A DNA stretch of 64,000 bases from Bog-159 sp963738345 (lineage in GTDB: Bacteria > Acidobacteriota > Terriglobia > Bryobacterales > Bryobacteraceae). Of this stretch, positions 8,147 to 16,892 are shown piece after piece (position 1 is the first letter of the stretch; each line of letters begins with the position of its first letter). Below the pieces are notes generated by a model. The model saw only the letters and a list, made by a program, of their open reading frames with translations. It was not told the DNA's origin and searched no databases. Both the position numbers and the translations under genes were made by a program. Location: contig CAVTWI010000001.1 of the NCBI GenBank assembly GCA_963738345.1, positions 620,001 to 684,000 on the forward strand, given 5' to 3'.

Positions 8147-9879
8147 ATGCCCATTCAGTCCCGCTGGCTGATTCCCGAAGTCAACCCGCAGGAGGTCCAG
8201 GCACTTGCCGATGCACTCGGGGTCCGGCTTCCCGCCGCCCGCGTTCTGCTGGCGCGTGAGTTGGGCGATCCCGTCGCCGCGCGGCGCTTTTTGGCCCCCT
8301 CGCTCGCCGATCTGCATGCCCCCGAAGACTTGCGCGGCATGTCCGAAGCCGTGGTCCGCCTGCGCCGCGCCATCTCCGCCGGCGAACACATCCTCATCTA
8401 CGGCGACTACGACGTGGATGGCACTACCTCCGTCGTGATTCTGAAAAAGGCCATCGAGATGGCCGGCGGCAAGGCGTCGTTCTTCATCCCACACCGCCTA
8501 CGGGATGGCTACGGCATGCGCGCCGATGCCGTCGAAAAGGCCGCGGCGGAAGGCATTAAGCTCATCATCAGCGTCGATACCGGCATTCGCGCGGCGGAAG
8601 TGGTGCGCCGGGCCAATGAACTCTCGATCGACGTCATCATTACCGATCACCATTTGCCCGAAGCCGAGTTGCCCCCGGCGCTGGCTGTACTGAATCCCAA
8701 CCGGCCGGATTGCGGTTATCCCGATAAGAACCTGTGCGGCGTCGGCGTCGCATTCAAACTGGTGCAGGCGCTGCTCGGCTCGCTCGATTGGCCGCCCGAT
8801 AAACTGCGCCGCGTCACCGAATCGTTTCTGAAACTGGTGGCTATCGGCACAGTGGCCGACGTGGTGCCGCTCATGGGCGAGAACCGCATCATCGTGAAGC
8901 ACGGCTTGAGCGGGCTGAAGGACGTGCGCAATCCCGGACTGCGCGCCTTGCTCGATGTGGCCGGTTTCACTGGTGGACGCGTGCCGTCATCCACCAGCGT
9001 GGCCTTCCGCATCGCCCCGCGTATCAATGCCGCCGGCCGCATGGACACCGCCAACGCCGTGATCGAAATGTTTCTCACCGCCAACGTCGAGCGTGCGCGG
9101 GAACTGGCGCAGCAACTCCACGCGCTGAATGGCGAGCGCCAACTGGCGGAAGCCGAGGTCACCCAGCAGATCGTCGAGGAGTGCGCCCGCGTGCCCGTCG
9201 AGGATGGCCAACGCGCCCTGGTCTTCGCCGCCGACGGCTGGCATCGCGGCGTCCTGGGCATCGTTGCTTCGCGCTTGGTGGAGCGCTTCCACCGGCCCGT
9301 GTTCGTACTCAGCCGCGATCCGGAGGATGGCCGTGCGCAAGGTTCCGGCCGCAGCATCCGCCCGTTCCATCTGCTCGAAGCCCTGGAGGCCATGCCCGAA
9401 TTGTTCGAGCGTTTTGGCGGCCATCGCCAGGCTGCCGGACTGACCCTTCCGGCGACAAGATCGCACAGTTTCGTGCGCGTTTCAACGAGTACGCCGTCGC
9501 CCGCCTAACGTTTGCCGATCTTTCCCCGCAAATCGATATCGATGCGCTGCTCGGTTTCCGCGAGATCGATGAGCGCAGCGTGGCGGAAATCTTCAGCCTG
9601 GCGCCCTTCGGCTGCGGCAATCCCGCTCCGCTATTCGCCGCGCTGGACGTTGAGGTGGCCGGTCCGCCCGTGGTGATGAAGGAGAAGCACCTACGTGTGT
9701 TGCTGCGGCAAAACGGCCGCACGCTAATGATGAAAGCCTGGAACTTCGCCGAGCGCGCCGCCGAACTGTCGCCAGGTGCGCGCGTGGACGTGGCGTTCAA
9801 CCTGGAGGACGATTCCTATGCCGCTGCGCGCGGTCTGCCCGCGTGGTGCGCCGTTTTGCGCGATGTCCGCCCTGCCTGA
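8147..9879 (+). pseudogene. recJ: recJ, single-stranded-DNA exonuclease, with one frameshift
   Basis: RecJ degrades single-stranded DNA 5' to 3' in recombination and mismatch repair. The first 435 codons hold the DHH phosphoesterase motifs (LIYGDYDVDGTTS, SVDTGI, ITDHHLPEAE) and the DHHA1 motif (FERFGGHRQAAGL). At about 9450-9452 the frame shifts by one base: the first frame ends at 9508 in unrelated residues, while the next frame continues perfectly (GDKIAQFRARFNEYA... to 9879) with the OB-like C-terminal domain. One extra G after CCGG would restore a 577-residue protein, the normal RecJ length. Either a real recent mutation or a sequencing error; all catalytic motifs are upstream of it. Confidence 0.88.
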
Positions 9880-9930
9880 TCGTACAATCGTGGGATTGCG
9901 TCTCGGCCTCTTTTCCCGTATTGTGAAGGC

Positions 9931-10176
9931 ATGGAAGTGCACTTCACCCCCGAGACCGAACAAAAGCTCTACGATCTTGCTGCGAAAAGCGGGCGTGCCA
10001 CCCCAGAGAAACTCGTCCAGGATGTGGTGGAAGGATATTTTGACGAACTGTCCCAGACCCGCGAGATGCTCACCGGCCGGTACGACGATCTCAAAACCGG
10101 CAGAGTCGCGCCAATTCCCGGCGACGAAGTAGAAGCCCACTTCCGCGAAAAGAGCGCCGCTGCCCGGCGCCCATAG
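9931..10176 (+). CDS. ParD/RHH-like antitoxin
   Basis: 81 residues: MEVHFTPETEQKLYDLAAKSG, then TPEKLVQDVVEGYFDELSQTREML and a C-terminal tail RYDDLKTGRVAPIPGDEV. This is the ribbon-helix-helix-like antitoxin family that accompanies ParE/RelE toxins; the N-terminal part binds DNA as a dimer and the tail neutralises the toxin. It precedes the decayed ParE gene by 11 bases, as in intact parDE operons. The antitoxin itself looks intact. Confidence 0.8.
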   Translation: MEVHFTPETEQKLYDLAAKSGRATPEKLVQDVVEGYFDELSQTREMLTGRYDDLKTGRVAPIPGDEVEAHFREKSAAARRP

Positions 10177-10187
10177 AAGCCGGTTTC

Positions 10188-10421
10188 ATGACCGGATACG
10201 ATTTTCACCCAAAAGCGCTCGGCGACCTTGACGAGATCTGGGACTTCATTCGCGCGGATAATTTAGACGCGGCCGACCGTGATTGCCGAAATCTTGGAAG
10301 CCATTCGTGCGAATATCTGATCGCGTATGCGCCAGACCAGAAGCCGTTGTGGGTAGTGGCCATTATGCACGGCAGATGCAGCCCTCGGGTAATGGCGGCG
10401 ATCCTTAGAACCAGGGAATAG
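10188..10421 (+). pseudogene. Decayed ParE-family toxin
   Basis: A continuous 77-codon frame starts like ParE (DFHPKALGDLDEIWDFIRADNLDAADR) and ends like ParE (EYLIAYAPDQKPLWVVAIMHGRCSPRVMAAIL), but a normal ParE has about 100 residues. The middle DCRNLGSHSC is an out-of-frame reading: the neighbouring frame there spells VIAEILEAIRAN, the expected continuation after AADR. So at least two indels occurred, one of them removing about 25 codons that include the usual R-x-FP central part. The frame reopens by chance, so an automatic caller would report an intact gene. Activity is unlikely. Confidence 0.75.
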
Positions 10422-10432
10422 CGGCGCGGCAA

Positions 10433-11593
10433 TCAGGCCAGATGTTTCGCTAGAAACGGCAGCCCCCGCACCCCATAAAACGAGTGCGGACCGTCAAATA
10501 CCTCGTGCTTGATCGCCCCGCCCGCATCGAAGACTTCATACACTTTCCGCACTCGGGCGAAACTGGCCTGGCTCGCCTCCACGGGGAAGATTTCGTCCTT
10601 CAATCCCGACTCTACAAACAAAGGCCGCGGCGCAATCAGGCCGGCCACATCGTACATCTCGGCCCAATTCAAGATCCCAGGAATATAGTTGTCGATGCAG
10701 TGCGACAGGCTCATTACGCTATCGCGGAACGTGTTCACATACCCGCTGACCATGGCCGCCCGTATGCGGGGCTCCAGGGCTGAGGCGAAAGTCGTAACCG
10801 TACCGCCGCCTGAAATTCCCATGCAACCCACGCGCCCGGCATCCAGATCCTTGCGCGATTCGATCCAATCGATACCGCGCATGACATCGTAAACCCGCCA
10901 CCCGATCATACTCTGCCCCAACAACAGCGCGGCCCCTGCGGATGGCTGGCAGGCGGTGGCTTCCGCCCCCTTCTTGCGCGTAATCGGATCGCGGCGGCAG
11001 CCGAACCCCAGCGGTTCGAGAGCCAGTGCCGCCATGCCGTGCTCCACTACCTGAATTGCGAAATCGTGCTGATAGCCCGGCTTATCCGTGCGGTCGCGCC
11101 CGTGTGGGTCGATGCCCACGATATCGTCCACGCCGCGCCCATGCCCCGGTATGCAAATCATCACCGGATGCGGTGCCGGATGGTCGCGCGGCGTCAACAA
11201 GTAGCCGAGCACCCACAATCCAGGCCGGCTTTCAAATACAAATTTTTCGCGGCGATAGCCCGGGAAGTCGCGCGTCTCGAGTGCCTGCACCAGCGGGGCG
11301 GACTGGCGCGCAGGGAATCCTCCCACCAATTCGGTAACCTTAGCCCGCAACTGCTTTTGCCAAGCTTCCGCCGCGTCGCGATTTTGTGCCGCAAACGTAA
11401 GCCGTAACGGCGCCGACTCGTATAATTTGCGTGTGTAAAGTACGGGGTCGAAGACAGCGCTATCGACCTTGTCCATGAAACCCTCCAATGGACCGCCATA
11501 TTTGTTCTGGGTATCGCTCTGGGCCGCCCCGCCCGCCGCCGGCAGAAAGGCCGCGCCTCCTGCCGCCAGTATTCCAAGTTCCCTGCGTGTCAT
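10433..11593 (-). CDS. Secreted alpha/beta hydrolase (acetyl-esterase type)
   Basis: 386 residues from the chosen start. The N-terminus carries a Tat-like signal (TRRELGILAAGGAAFLPAAG). The hydrolase fold shows the nucleophile elbow GCMGISGGGTVT, an oxyanion-side segment VMICIPGHGRGVDDIVG, and late acid and histidine residues (ESGLKDEIFPVEAS; HEVFDGPHSFYG). This is the family of large secreted esterases such as acetylxylan esterases; substrate unknown. An ATG at 11617 is also in frame, but the ATG at 11593 has GGAG six bases ahead and begins the signal peptide, so I use it. Confidence 0.85.
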   Translation of the reverse strand: MTRRELGILAAGGAAFLPAAGGAAQSDTQNKYGGPLEGFMDKVDSAVFDPVLYTRKLYESAPLRLTFAAQNRDAAEAWQKQLRAKVTELVGGFPARQSAPLVQALETRDFPGYRREKFVFESRPGLWVLGYLLTPRDHPAPHPVMICIPGHGRGVDDIVGIDPHGRDRTDKPGYQHDFAIQVVEHGMAALALEPLGFGCRRDPITRKKGAEATACQPSAGAALLLGQSMIGWRVYDVMRGIDWIESRKDLDAGRVGCMGISGGGTVTTFASALEPRIRAAMVSGYVNTFRDSVMSLSHCIDNYIPGILNWAEMYDVAGLIAPRPLFVESGLKDEIFPVEASQASFARVRKVYEVFDAGGAIKHEVFDGPHSFYGVRGLPFLAKHLA

Positions 11594-11652
11594 GTTTCGC
11601 TCCGGCTTGCATCGCAATCGAGTTTGCGATCCAATTATATCCCGGAGACTTT

Positions 11653-12180
11653 ATGTTTAGATTTGCAATTCTGACAGGAATACTGGCAGCGGCCATGGCA
11701 TGGTCCGCTCCCGCCTTCGCCGCGGATGAGGGCGCCATGTTCGCGAAGCACTGGCAAACCTCGCAGGACTTTACACTAGCGGTGGCGGCCGCCATGCCCG
11801 CGACCGATTATAACTTCAAGCCCAATGATGCGGAGATGAGCTTCGGCAGGCTGATGACCCATATCGCAATGGTCAACAACCGGACGTTCGCCACCGTTAG
11901 CGGCTTGCAAGCTCCCCAAGCGCCCGCCAGCATCGCGGCCGCTTATCAGGATCCTAAAGGTTTGTTTGACAAAGACGCCACCACACAATTTCTGCGCGAT
12001 TCGTTCGATTTTTGCACCAAGGCGCTGGCAGCCATCACGCCCGCAAGACTGGACGCACTGGCCCCGTTGACCGGGCGCGAACGTTTGTGGTCATGCTTTA
12101 CCCACACCGCGCACCATCGCGGCCAGGCGGAAGTCTATCTGCGGATCAAAAACATTAAACCGCCCGACTATAAATTCTAG
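11653..12180 (+). CDS. Secreted DinB-family protein
   Basis: 175 residues. A signal peptide (MFRFAILTGILAAAMAWSAPAFA) precedes a DinB four-helix bundle: FAKHWQTSQDFTLAVAAAMPATDYNFKP, SFGRLMTHIAMVNN and FTHTAHHRGQAEVYLRIKNI. The conserved histidines (one in LMTHIA, two in HTAHHRG) are the metal-binding triad of this family. The frame is open upstream to 11488, but CGGAGACTTT at 11643-11652 and the signal peptide favour the ATG at 11653. Divergently transcribed from the esterase. The reaction is unknown; extracytoplasmic DinB proteins are common in acidobacteria. Confidence 0.88.
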   Translation: MFRFAILTGILAAAMAWSAPAFAADEGAMFAKHWQTSQDFTLAVAAAMPATDYNFKPNDAEMSFGRLMTHIAMVNNRTFATVSGLQAPQAPASIAAAYQDPKGLFDKDATTQFLRDSFDFCTKALAAITPARLDALAPLTGRERLWSCFTHTAHHRGQAEVYLRIKNIKPPDYKF

Positions 12181-12198
12181 TTTGCCGGCTCCGGCGAA

Positions 12199-12696
12199 CT
12201 ACTGAGACGCCACCGACAGCGCCACAGTTGCGGAGTACAGTCCCGAAGCGAGGTTGCTCGACTCGGCCAGCGTGAAGACGAATGCACAAGTCAGGGTTCC
12301 GGACTGGTGCCACCCGAGCACCAGGTCTTGCGCCTGCCCCGTGACGAAAGAGCCACTCGTGCAACTTGCCTGGCTTCCGCCACCCGACGAGTGCGCCACC
12401 GAACCGGTCCAGCTTACGACGGTAACAGGTACGGACCCGTTGGGACCTTGCAACCGGTCGAGCCGCGCCGACACACGCGTCTGCTGATTCGGCAGCGAAC
12501 GTACCCAAACAGCTACGTTGGCTCGGCGCACGACTTTGTCGGCCACCCGGAATTCCAAGGCGATCTGGCTGGGCTCGATGCGCGCTTCCGGCGCGACGCG
12601 TACCACTAGTGTCGTGCTTGCTTCGCGTTGGCCCGGAACTCTCGGGCTAAGCGCCAGCATCAACACCAGAGCCACCGCTGCTGGGAGCTTCCGCAC
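12199..12696 (-). CDS. Sixth csu-like operon gene: secreted subunit or tip protein
   Basis: 165 residues with a GTG start and a clear signal peptide (RKLPAAVALVLMLALSPRVPG). The mature domain is beta-rich with two cysteines (QASCTSGSF and GTLTCAFVF) and ends GLYSATVALSVAS, the same kind of C-terminal strand seen in the three subunits at the other end of the operon. It follows the barrel gene by 56 bases. In csu-type operons the last gene encodes the tip adhesin, although that protein normally has two domains and this one has a single domain. Role inferred from position. Confidence 0.7.
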   Translation of the reverse strand: MRKLPAAVALVLMLALSPRVPGQREASTTLVVRVAPEARIEPSQIALEFRVADKVVRRANVAVWVRSLPNQQTRVSARLDRLQGPNGSVPVTVVSWTGSVAHSSGGGSQASCTSGSFVTGQAQDLVLGWHQSGTLTCAFVFTLAESSNLASGLYSATVALSVASQ

Positions 12697-12752
12697 ACTT
12701 ACCGTATCGGCCAGACAGCGCGAATTGTGACTTTTCCAGGTAGAGAAGAGCC

Positions 12753-15026
12753 TCAGCGATTGATCTCAAGCACCTTGCGGATCGGCTTTTGAACGGCCGC
12801 GACGGTAAACTGGAAGTTGATCGGCGAACCGATCCCTCCCGCACTGACCGTGGCGTCCACCGTCGCCGCCGAAACGAGCGTGCCCCCTTCGGGTAGCGAC
12901 TTCCCGTCCAGCGCCAAAACGCACTTCCCCTCCCGGACGTTGTAGAAGTGGAAAGTACCATCCTCTCCGGTCGTCGTATAGCGGTTACCCGGCACCATCC
13001 GGATCAAGATGCCGCCCAAAGCCACCCCCTCGGGCCCCTGAACACTCCCCCCAACCGATCCCAGCGGCAGCACCTCGAAATCCGCTCGCGCCGCACGCCG
13101 CGGCTGGACCGTAACAGCCGTTGCCGTATTATCGCCCGCATCGAAATCGGCCGGCAATTCCGCCAGCGCCAGCGCGACGCGATGGCTCCCTTCCCCCACA
13201 TTGTCGAAAAGGTATGATCCGTCCGCGCCGCTCACCGCCGTACGCGAACCGTCCAGTATCACGGGTATGCCGGATGCCGCTCTCGTCCCGTCCAGCCCCC
13301 GGATTCTGACCATGCCCTCAATCGCGCCCGCCAGCGCCACACTACGAACCACCGTCTGGCCGAACTTCTCTGCCGGCAAACCCGCGCCCCAGCGAATCTG
13401 CTTCGACAGCCGGAAATAGAAACTCCACTTGCTGGTGGCAGCCAGGCTCACCGCCGCCGGACTCGCGCCCGCCAGTGCTCCGCCGTTCTGCAACAGGAAA
13501 ATACTCTCCGGATTGATCGTCAGATTCAGTAGATTCCGGTACATCTCCGTCTGCAGGTTCCATCCCCGCGCCAGGCGCACCGCAACCCCGATGACCGAAG
13601 TACGATAGGCGCTGGTCGAAAATAGCGTCTGGTTGGCCAGATCGTTGCCTACTTCCAAATTCCCGTAAGCGGTGATGCGCCAGATCGCGGCTTGCGCCAG
13701 CCCCTGCACGAAAAGGGAGCTGCGGTCTTCAATCCCGCTGACCTGCTGATAGCGCGCCGACCCGCCTAACGAGAAATGCTTGCTCTGGTAGGTATCGCCC
13801 AGCTCCCAGGACTGCTGGCGCTGCGGACTCGTGGCCGTATCCAGCCGGATCTCGCGCCACGCCGCGTGTAGCGTATGCCGCCCGATCGCTCTCGATAACG
13901 TCGCACCGATCTGCTGATTATTGGAAGTGACGGCGGACTGTCCCGCGGTCGATTCCGTGAACTGCAAAGTGGAAACCGACACCGATGCCGATAGACTCCC
14001 CGGCAATGCCGCAGAAGCGCCCGCTGAAGTGCTGACACTGGTCAATGAGGGCAGGCTTAGATCGCCTTCCAGATTATTGCGGTAGCGGCTGGCCGATCCG
14101 TAGAGCTCTACGGCCTTCCGCGGACGCCAGCGCGCCTCTCCGAACGGTCCCTGGCGGTCTCCCGCGAAATACCCGGCCAGCGGATAGTACAGCACTCCCT
14201 CGCGCATGTAATCGGCCTTGAAGGAAAACGCGGCACCCTCCCACGCAAATCCCCCCGACATGGACGTGATGGTGCGCTCTCCATCACTGGCCAGCGGGCG
14301 CGACACTTCCGTGTAAATCTTCAGGCGCTCGACCGGCGTGTACGAAGTCTGCCATGCCAGCGTACTTACCAGCGGCACCGTGCGGCCCGGAGGAAACAGA
14401 TATGGATTGTCGAGGATGGCTTGCGGACTGGTGGAGAACTGCATGGCGCGCACGCCCGTTTGCAGGTGCGCCATCAGGCTGCGCACGGCGGATGCGCCCA
14501 GCACGTTCTCTGGCGTGACCACCCGGTAAGCCACGCGCGTTCCGGCGGTCAATGTCTGTTCCCCGACGAAGAAGGTGTACTGGTTGGCGCCGTGCTCCGC
14601 TTGCGCCTTGAATCCGCGCCCATCCAGTTCCGGAGTGAAGACGTTTGTGAAAGGAAATTCCACCAGGTTTGTGGGAACGCGAAAGTCGCCTCCCGTGACC
14701 GTCCAGTAGTGGTCAAGCCACGGCGCGCCGCGAAGTTCCACGAAGTTCTCGCCCGCGGCGAACTGATTCTGGCTGGCATAGCCCTCCAGTTCGCAAGTCA
14801 AAAAGCCCAAGCCCGGCACGAACTCCTGGGCGTGCGCCACAATGCCGGTAATGTTCAGAAATGGGGCGGATGCCCCCCCTACATAGTTCCCCTGGAACGC
14901 GAGTTCGCCTTGCCCGCCCGCGGATGCGGCGGGAACCGTCTGGCCGAACGCCGCGCCGGCAACTGTCGCCAGCAGTGCAAGCACAAGCGTCCCGCGCCTA
15001 CGGATTGGGCTTGGCGGCCACGACAA
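12753..15026 (-). CDS. Outer-membrane beta-barrel with CarboxypepD_reg-like C-terminus (usher position)
   Basis: 757 residues. A TTG start at 15026, preceded by AGGAGG, gives a signal peptide after an RRR cluster (TLVLALLATVAGAAFG). Residues about 40-560 alternate in barrel-like strands (LEGYASQNQFAAGENFVEL, YWTVTGGDFRVPTNLVEF, WNLQTEMYRNLLNLTIN). Residues about 570-720 hold two Ig-like carboxypeptidase-regulatory repeats (GSRTAVSGADGSYLFDNV; RYTTTGEDGTFHFYNV). It overlaps the chaperone gene by 29 bases and occupies the usher position of a csu-like operon, but I do not see standard fimbrial usher motifs. It may be a highly divergent usher or a different secretion barrel. Confidence 0.75.
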   Translation of the reverse strand: MSWPPSPIRRRGTLVLALLATVAGAAFGQTVPAASAGGQGELAFQGNYVGGASAPFLNITGIVAHAQEFVPGLGFLTCELEGYASQNQFAAGENFVELRGAPWLDHYWTVTGGDFRVPTNLVEFPFTNVFTPELDGRGFKAQAEHGANQYTFFVGEQTLTAGTRVAYRVVTPENVLGASAVRSLMAHLQTGVRAMQFSTSPQAILDNPYLFPPGRTVPLVSTLAWQTSYTPVERLKIYTEVSRPLASDGERTITSMSGGFAWEGAAFSFKADYMREGVLYYPLAGYFAGDRQGPFGEARWRPRKAVELYGSASRYRNNLEGDLSLPSLTSVSTSAGASAALPGSLSASVSVSTLQFTESTAGQSAVTSNNQQIGATLSRAIGRHTLHAAWREIRLDTATSPQRQQSWELGDTYQSKHFSLGGSARYQQVSGIEDRSSLFVQGLAQAAIWRITAYGNLEVGNDLANQTLFSTSAYRTSVIGVAVRLARGWNLQTEMYRNLLNLTINPESIFLLQNGGALAGASPAAVSLAATSKWSFYFRLSKQIRWGAGLPAEKFGQTVVRSVALAGAIEGMVRIRGLDGTRAASGIPVILDGSRTAVSGADGSYLFDNVGEGSHRVALALAELPADFDAGDNTATAVTVQPRRAARADFEVLPLGSVGGSVQGPEGVALGGILIRMVPGNRYTTTGEDGTFHFYNVREGKCVLALDGKSLPEGGTLVSAATVDATVSAGGIGSPINFQFTVAAVQKPIRKVLEINR

Positions 15027-15837
15027 CCGCGGTAGCCTCCTGAATTTCGTTGCCGCCGATGTCCAGGCGGGCGCGCAGGGTATACTTTCCCGGACCTGCC
15101 GCCAGTTTCAGGGGAAAAACGAAGTTCTGATCGCGTTTCGGCAGCACCGGCATGGGGACAAAATGCACCGTCTCTACCACCGCCCCTGCCGCACTCAGCA
15201 CGTCCAGATCGCCCACCGGACGGAAATGCATCAAGCCCGAATTGTTCATCGTGATGATGGCCCGCCAAGACGGCGCCTTGGAATCGGCCACGTATTCCAG
15301 CCTCAGATCTTTTACCGTGCCGGCAATGGCCGGTTTTCCCACCACGACATAGATAGCGGCCACGATCTTCACCGCTGTGCGCAGACCGATAGCCTTCACC
15401 TCATCAGCCGCCGGCAGGGTCGTAAAACCGACGGCGCAGTGGTAACTGCGAGCGGTAGCCTCCGCCGGCACACGAACCGTATAACGCACCGCAAGCTGAG
15501 CAGTCCCGTTCAATTCGATTTCCATCGGATTGGCCGAGAGCCACTGCCTGCATGAGAAAGCCGCTTCCTGCTTATATTCCGGGCCGAACTGCGGAGTGGC
15601 CGTCTCGTCGAGAAAAAAGTCTTGCATCTCCGCCACTACCCGCACCTTCCCGGGACTGCTGTTGGAGAGTGTCAGGACGCCCGAATGCGCGGCACCGGCG
15701 GCCAGTTCCAGTTCTTCCCGCATAGGCGCCAGACCAAGTCCCACTTGCGCGCGAACGCCCGGGCAAAACGCCAATGCCGCCATCGCTCCCAACAAATTTA
15801 TGGCACGGTGGCGGTGTATGAAAGCGATAGTGAACAT
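14998..15837 (-). CDS. PapD-like periplasmic pilus chaperone
   Basis: 280 residues with a signal peptide (HRHRAINLLGAMAALAFCPGVRA). The mature protein begins like a PapD-type N-terminal Ig domain: GLGLAPMREELELAAGAAHSG, LTLSNSSPGKVRV, and later GTAQLAVRYTVRVPAE plus SYHCAVGF; a second domain follows after about residue 170 (KDLRLEYVADSK). Such chaperones donate a strand to pilus subunits in the periplasm. The frame stays open to 16338, but that part lies antisense-free over the preceding gene and lacks a signal; the ATG at 15837 makes a 40-base overlap with the previous gene. Size matches CsuC (about 277). Confidence 0.78.
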   Translation of the reverse strand: MFTIAFIHRHRAINLLGAMAALAFCPGVRAQVGLGLAPMREELELAAGAAHSGVLTLSNSSPGKVRVVAEMQDFFLDETATPQFGPEYKQEAAFSCRQWLSANPMEIELNGTAQLAVRYTVRVPAEATARSYHCAVGFTTLPAADEVKAIGLRTAVKIVAAIYVVVGKPAIAGTVKDLRLEYVADSKAPSWRAIITMNNSGLMHFRPVGDLDVLSAAGAVVETVHFVPMPVLPKRDQNFVFPLKLAAGPGKYTLRARLDIGGNEIQEATAVVVAAKPNP

Positions 15838-16346
15838 AATGGACTCGTTTCCGCGACGTACTTCCAGTCGTCGCTCAAAGTGAAATTGAGAGTGACGGCG
15901 TAGGCCATCGAGCCCCCGCCTTGGCTCCCGCCGGCTACCACCTGGGGTGCGAGGGACAGGGCGAAGGGAGGGCGGCAGTTCCCGGATTTGGAACCATTTG
16001 CGGTGGCCGACGCACACCAAACCGTCACCGCCGAGACAGGCACCGTAGGACAGTTGACGAAACGGACGGCATTCGCCTGCACCGCCAGCGCCCAACTCCC
16101 CGCGGATCCACCCTGGTTTTGCCAAGTCACAAGCGTGCCCGTGCCGCCCGAGGCCACGGGCATCAAATCCGGATTGTTGGCATTGAAAGTGACCGACGGA
16201 GGGGTGACGATGAGAAAAAAGCTTGCATCCGGCCGACTGAATACCGCCGGATGCGTACCGGTTGCGATGGGTGGCCGTGGAGCCGCCGGCCGCGCCGGCA
16301 ACCCCACTACGGCGAACACTGCGGCGAGTGGTAGCCAAACCCCCAT
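15798..16346 (-). CDS. Spore-coat-U-like secreted subunit 3
   Basis: 182 residues with a signal peptide (MGVWLPLAAVFAVVGLPARPAA) and a good ribosome site (AGGAG just upstream). The mature domain is beta-rich (FFLIVTPPSVTFNANNPDL, GSWALAVQANAVRF) with four cysteines and ends SLCSLSLSYTATVP... style strand (LSLSYTATVP). Size and position match the third subunit of a csu-type operon. Sequence similarity to the SCPU family is weak by eye, so the assignment rests on size, secretion signal, terminal strand and gene order. Confidence 0.68.
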   Translation of the reverse strand: MGVWLPLAAVFAVVGLPARPAAPRPPIATGTHPAVFSRPDASFFLIVTPPSVTFNANNPDLMPVASGGTGTLVTWQNQGGSAGSWALAVQANAVRFVNCPTVPVSAVTVWCASATANGSKSGNCRPPFALSLAPQVVAGGSQGGGSMAYAVTLNFTLSDDWKYVAETSPLCSLSLSYTATVP

Positions 16347-16352
16347 GGGCTC

Positions 16353-16877
16353 CTAAGCCGCGCTGATTGTAAAAGTTGCCGTCGCGGCATACGTGCCGGT
16401 GGCATAAAGAGGATCATCCGTTAAGGACCAGGAAACTGAAGCCGCGTTGCCCGCTTTGGACGAACTGGCGCCCGCGCCGAAACTTCCTACTGCGGTAGCC
16501 GCCTTCACCGCCGCCGTCTGCAAACCGGTGCAAGGATTACCAGGCGCACTAACCGCACAGGTATACGAAAGAACGTCTCCCGCGCTGGGCGGATTGGCGA
16601 CCGAGGGCCCGCCGGTTCCGCCGAAGTCCGACGTAACCTGCAAAGTAATGGTGCCGGTACCGGTCGATTTACTCGTCCGGATGGTATAGCTCAATGTCGT
16701 ATTGCCAGTGAACGGACTGCCGAAAGCTGTACTCGTAGTGGATAAAGATGTCGTGGCTGCCGTCACGGACAACGCCGCTTCGGGTCCTACCACTACCGCC
16801 AAAGTAGTGGTTTGCGCCTGTATCAAACCAGCCATCGCCAGCACGGCGCAGGCAATCGCTAAAACATATCGATTCAT
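16353..16877 (-). CDS. Spore-coat-U-like secreted subunit 2
   Basis: 174 residues; strong ribosome site (AAGGAG) and signal peptide (YVLAIACAVLAMAGLIQA). The mature part has a paired-cysteine loop (LSYTCAVSAPGNPCTG), a TITLQVTSDFGGTGGPSV segment shared with subunit 1 (NITLSVSGDFSPQGGPSV), and the terminal strand TYAATATFTISAA. The matching segments show that subunits 1 and 2 are paralogues. They are probably polymerised outside the cell with help of the chaperone encoded downstream. Confidence 0.75.
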   Translation of the reverse strand: MNRYVLAIACAVLAMAGLIQAQTTTLAVVVGPEAALSVTAATTSLSTTSTAFGSPFTGNTTLSYTIRTSKSTGTGTITLQVTSDFGGTGGPSVANPPSAGDVLSYTCAVSAPGNPCTGLQTAAVKAATAVGSFGAGASSSKAGNAASVSWSLTDDPLYATGTYAATATFTISAA

Positions 16878-16892
16878 TATTGTTGTTTCTCC

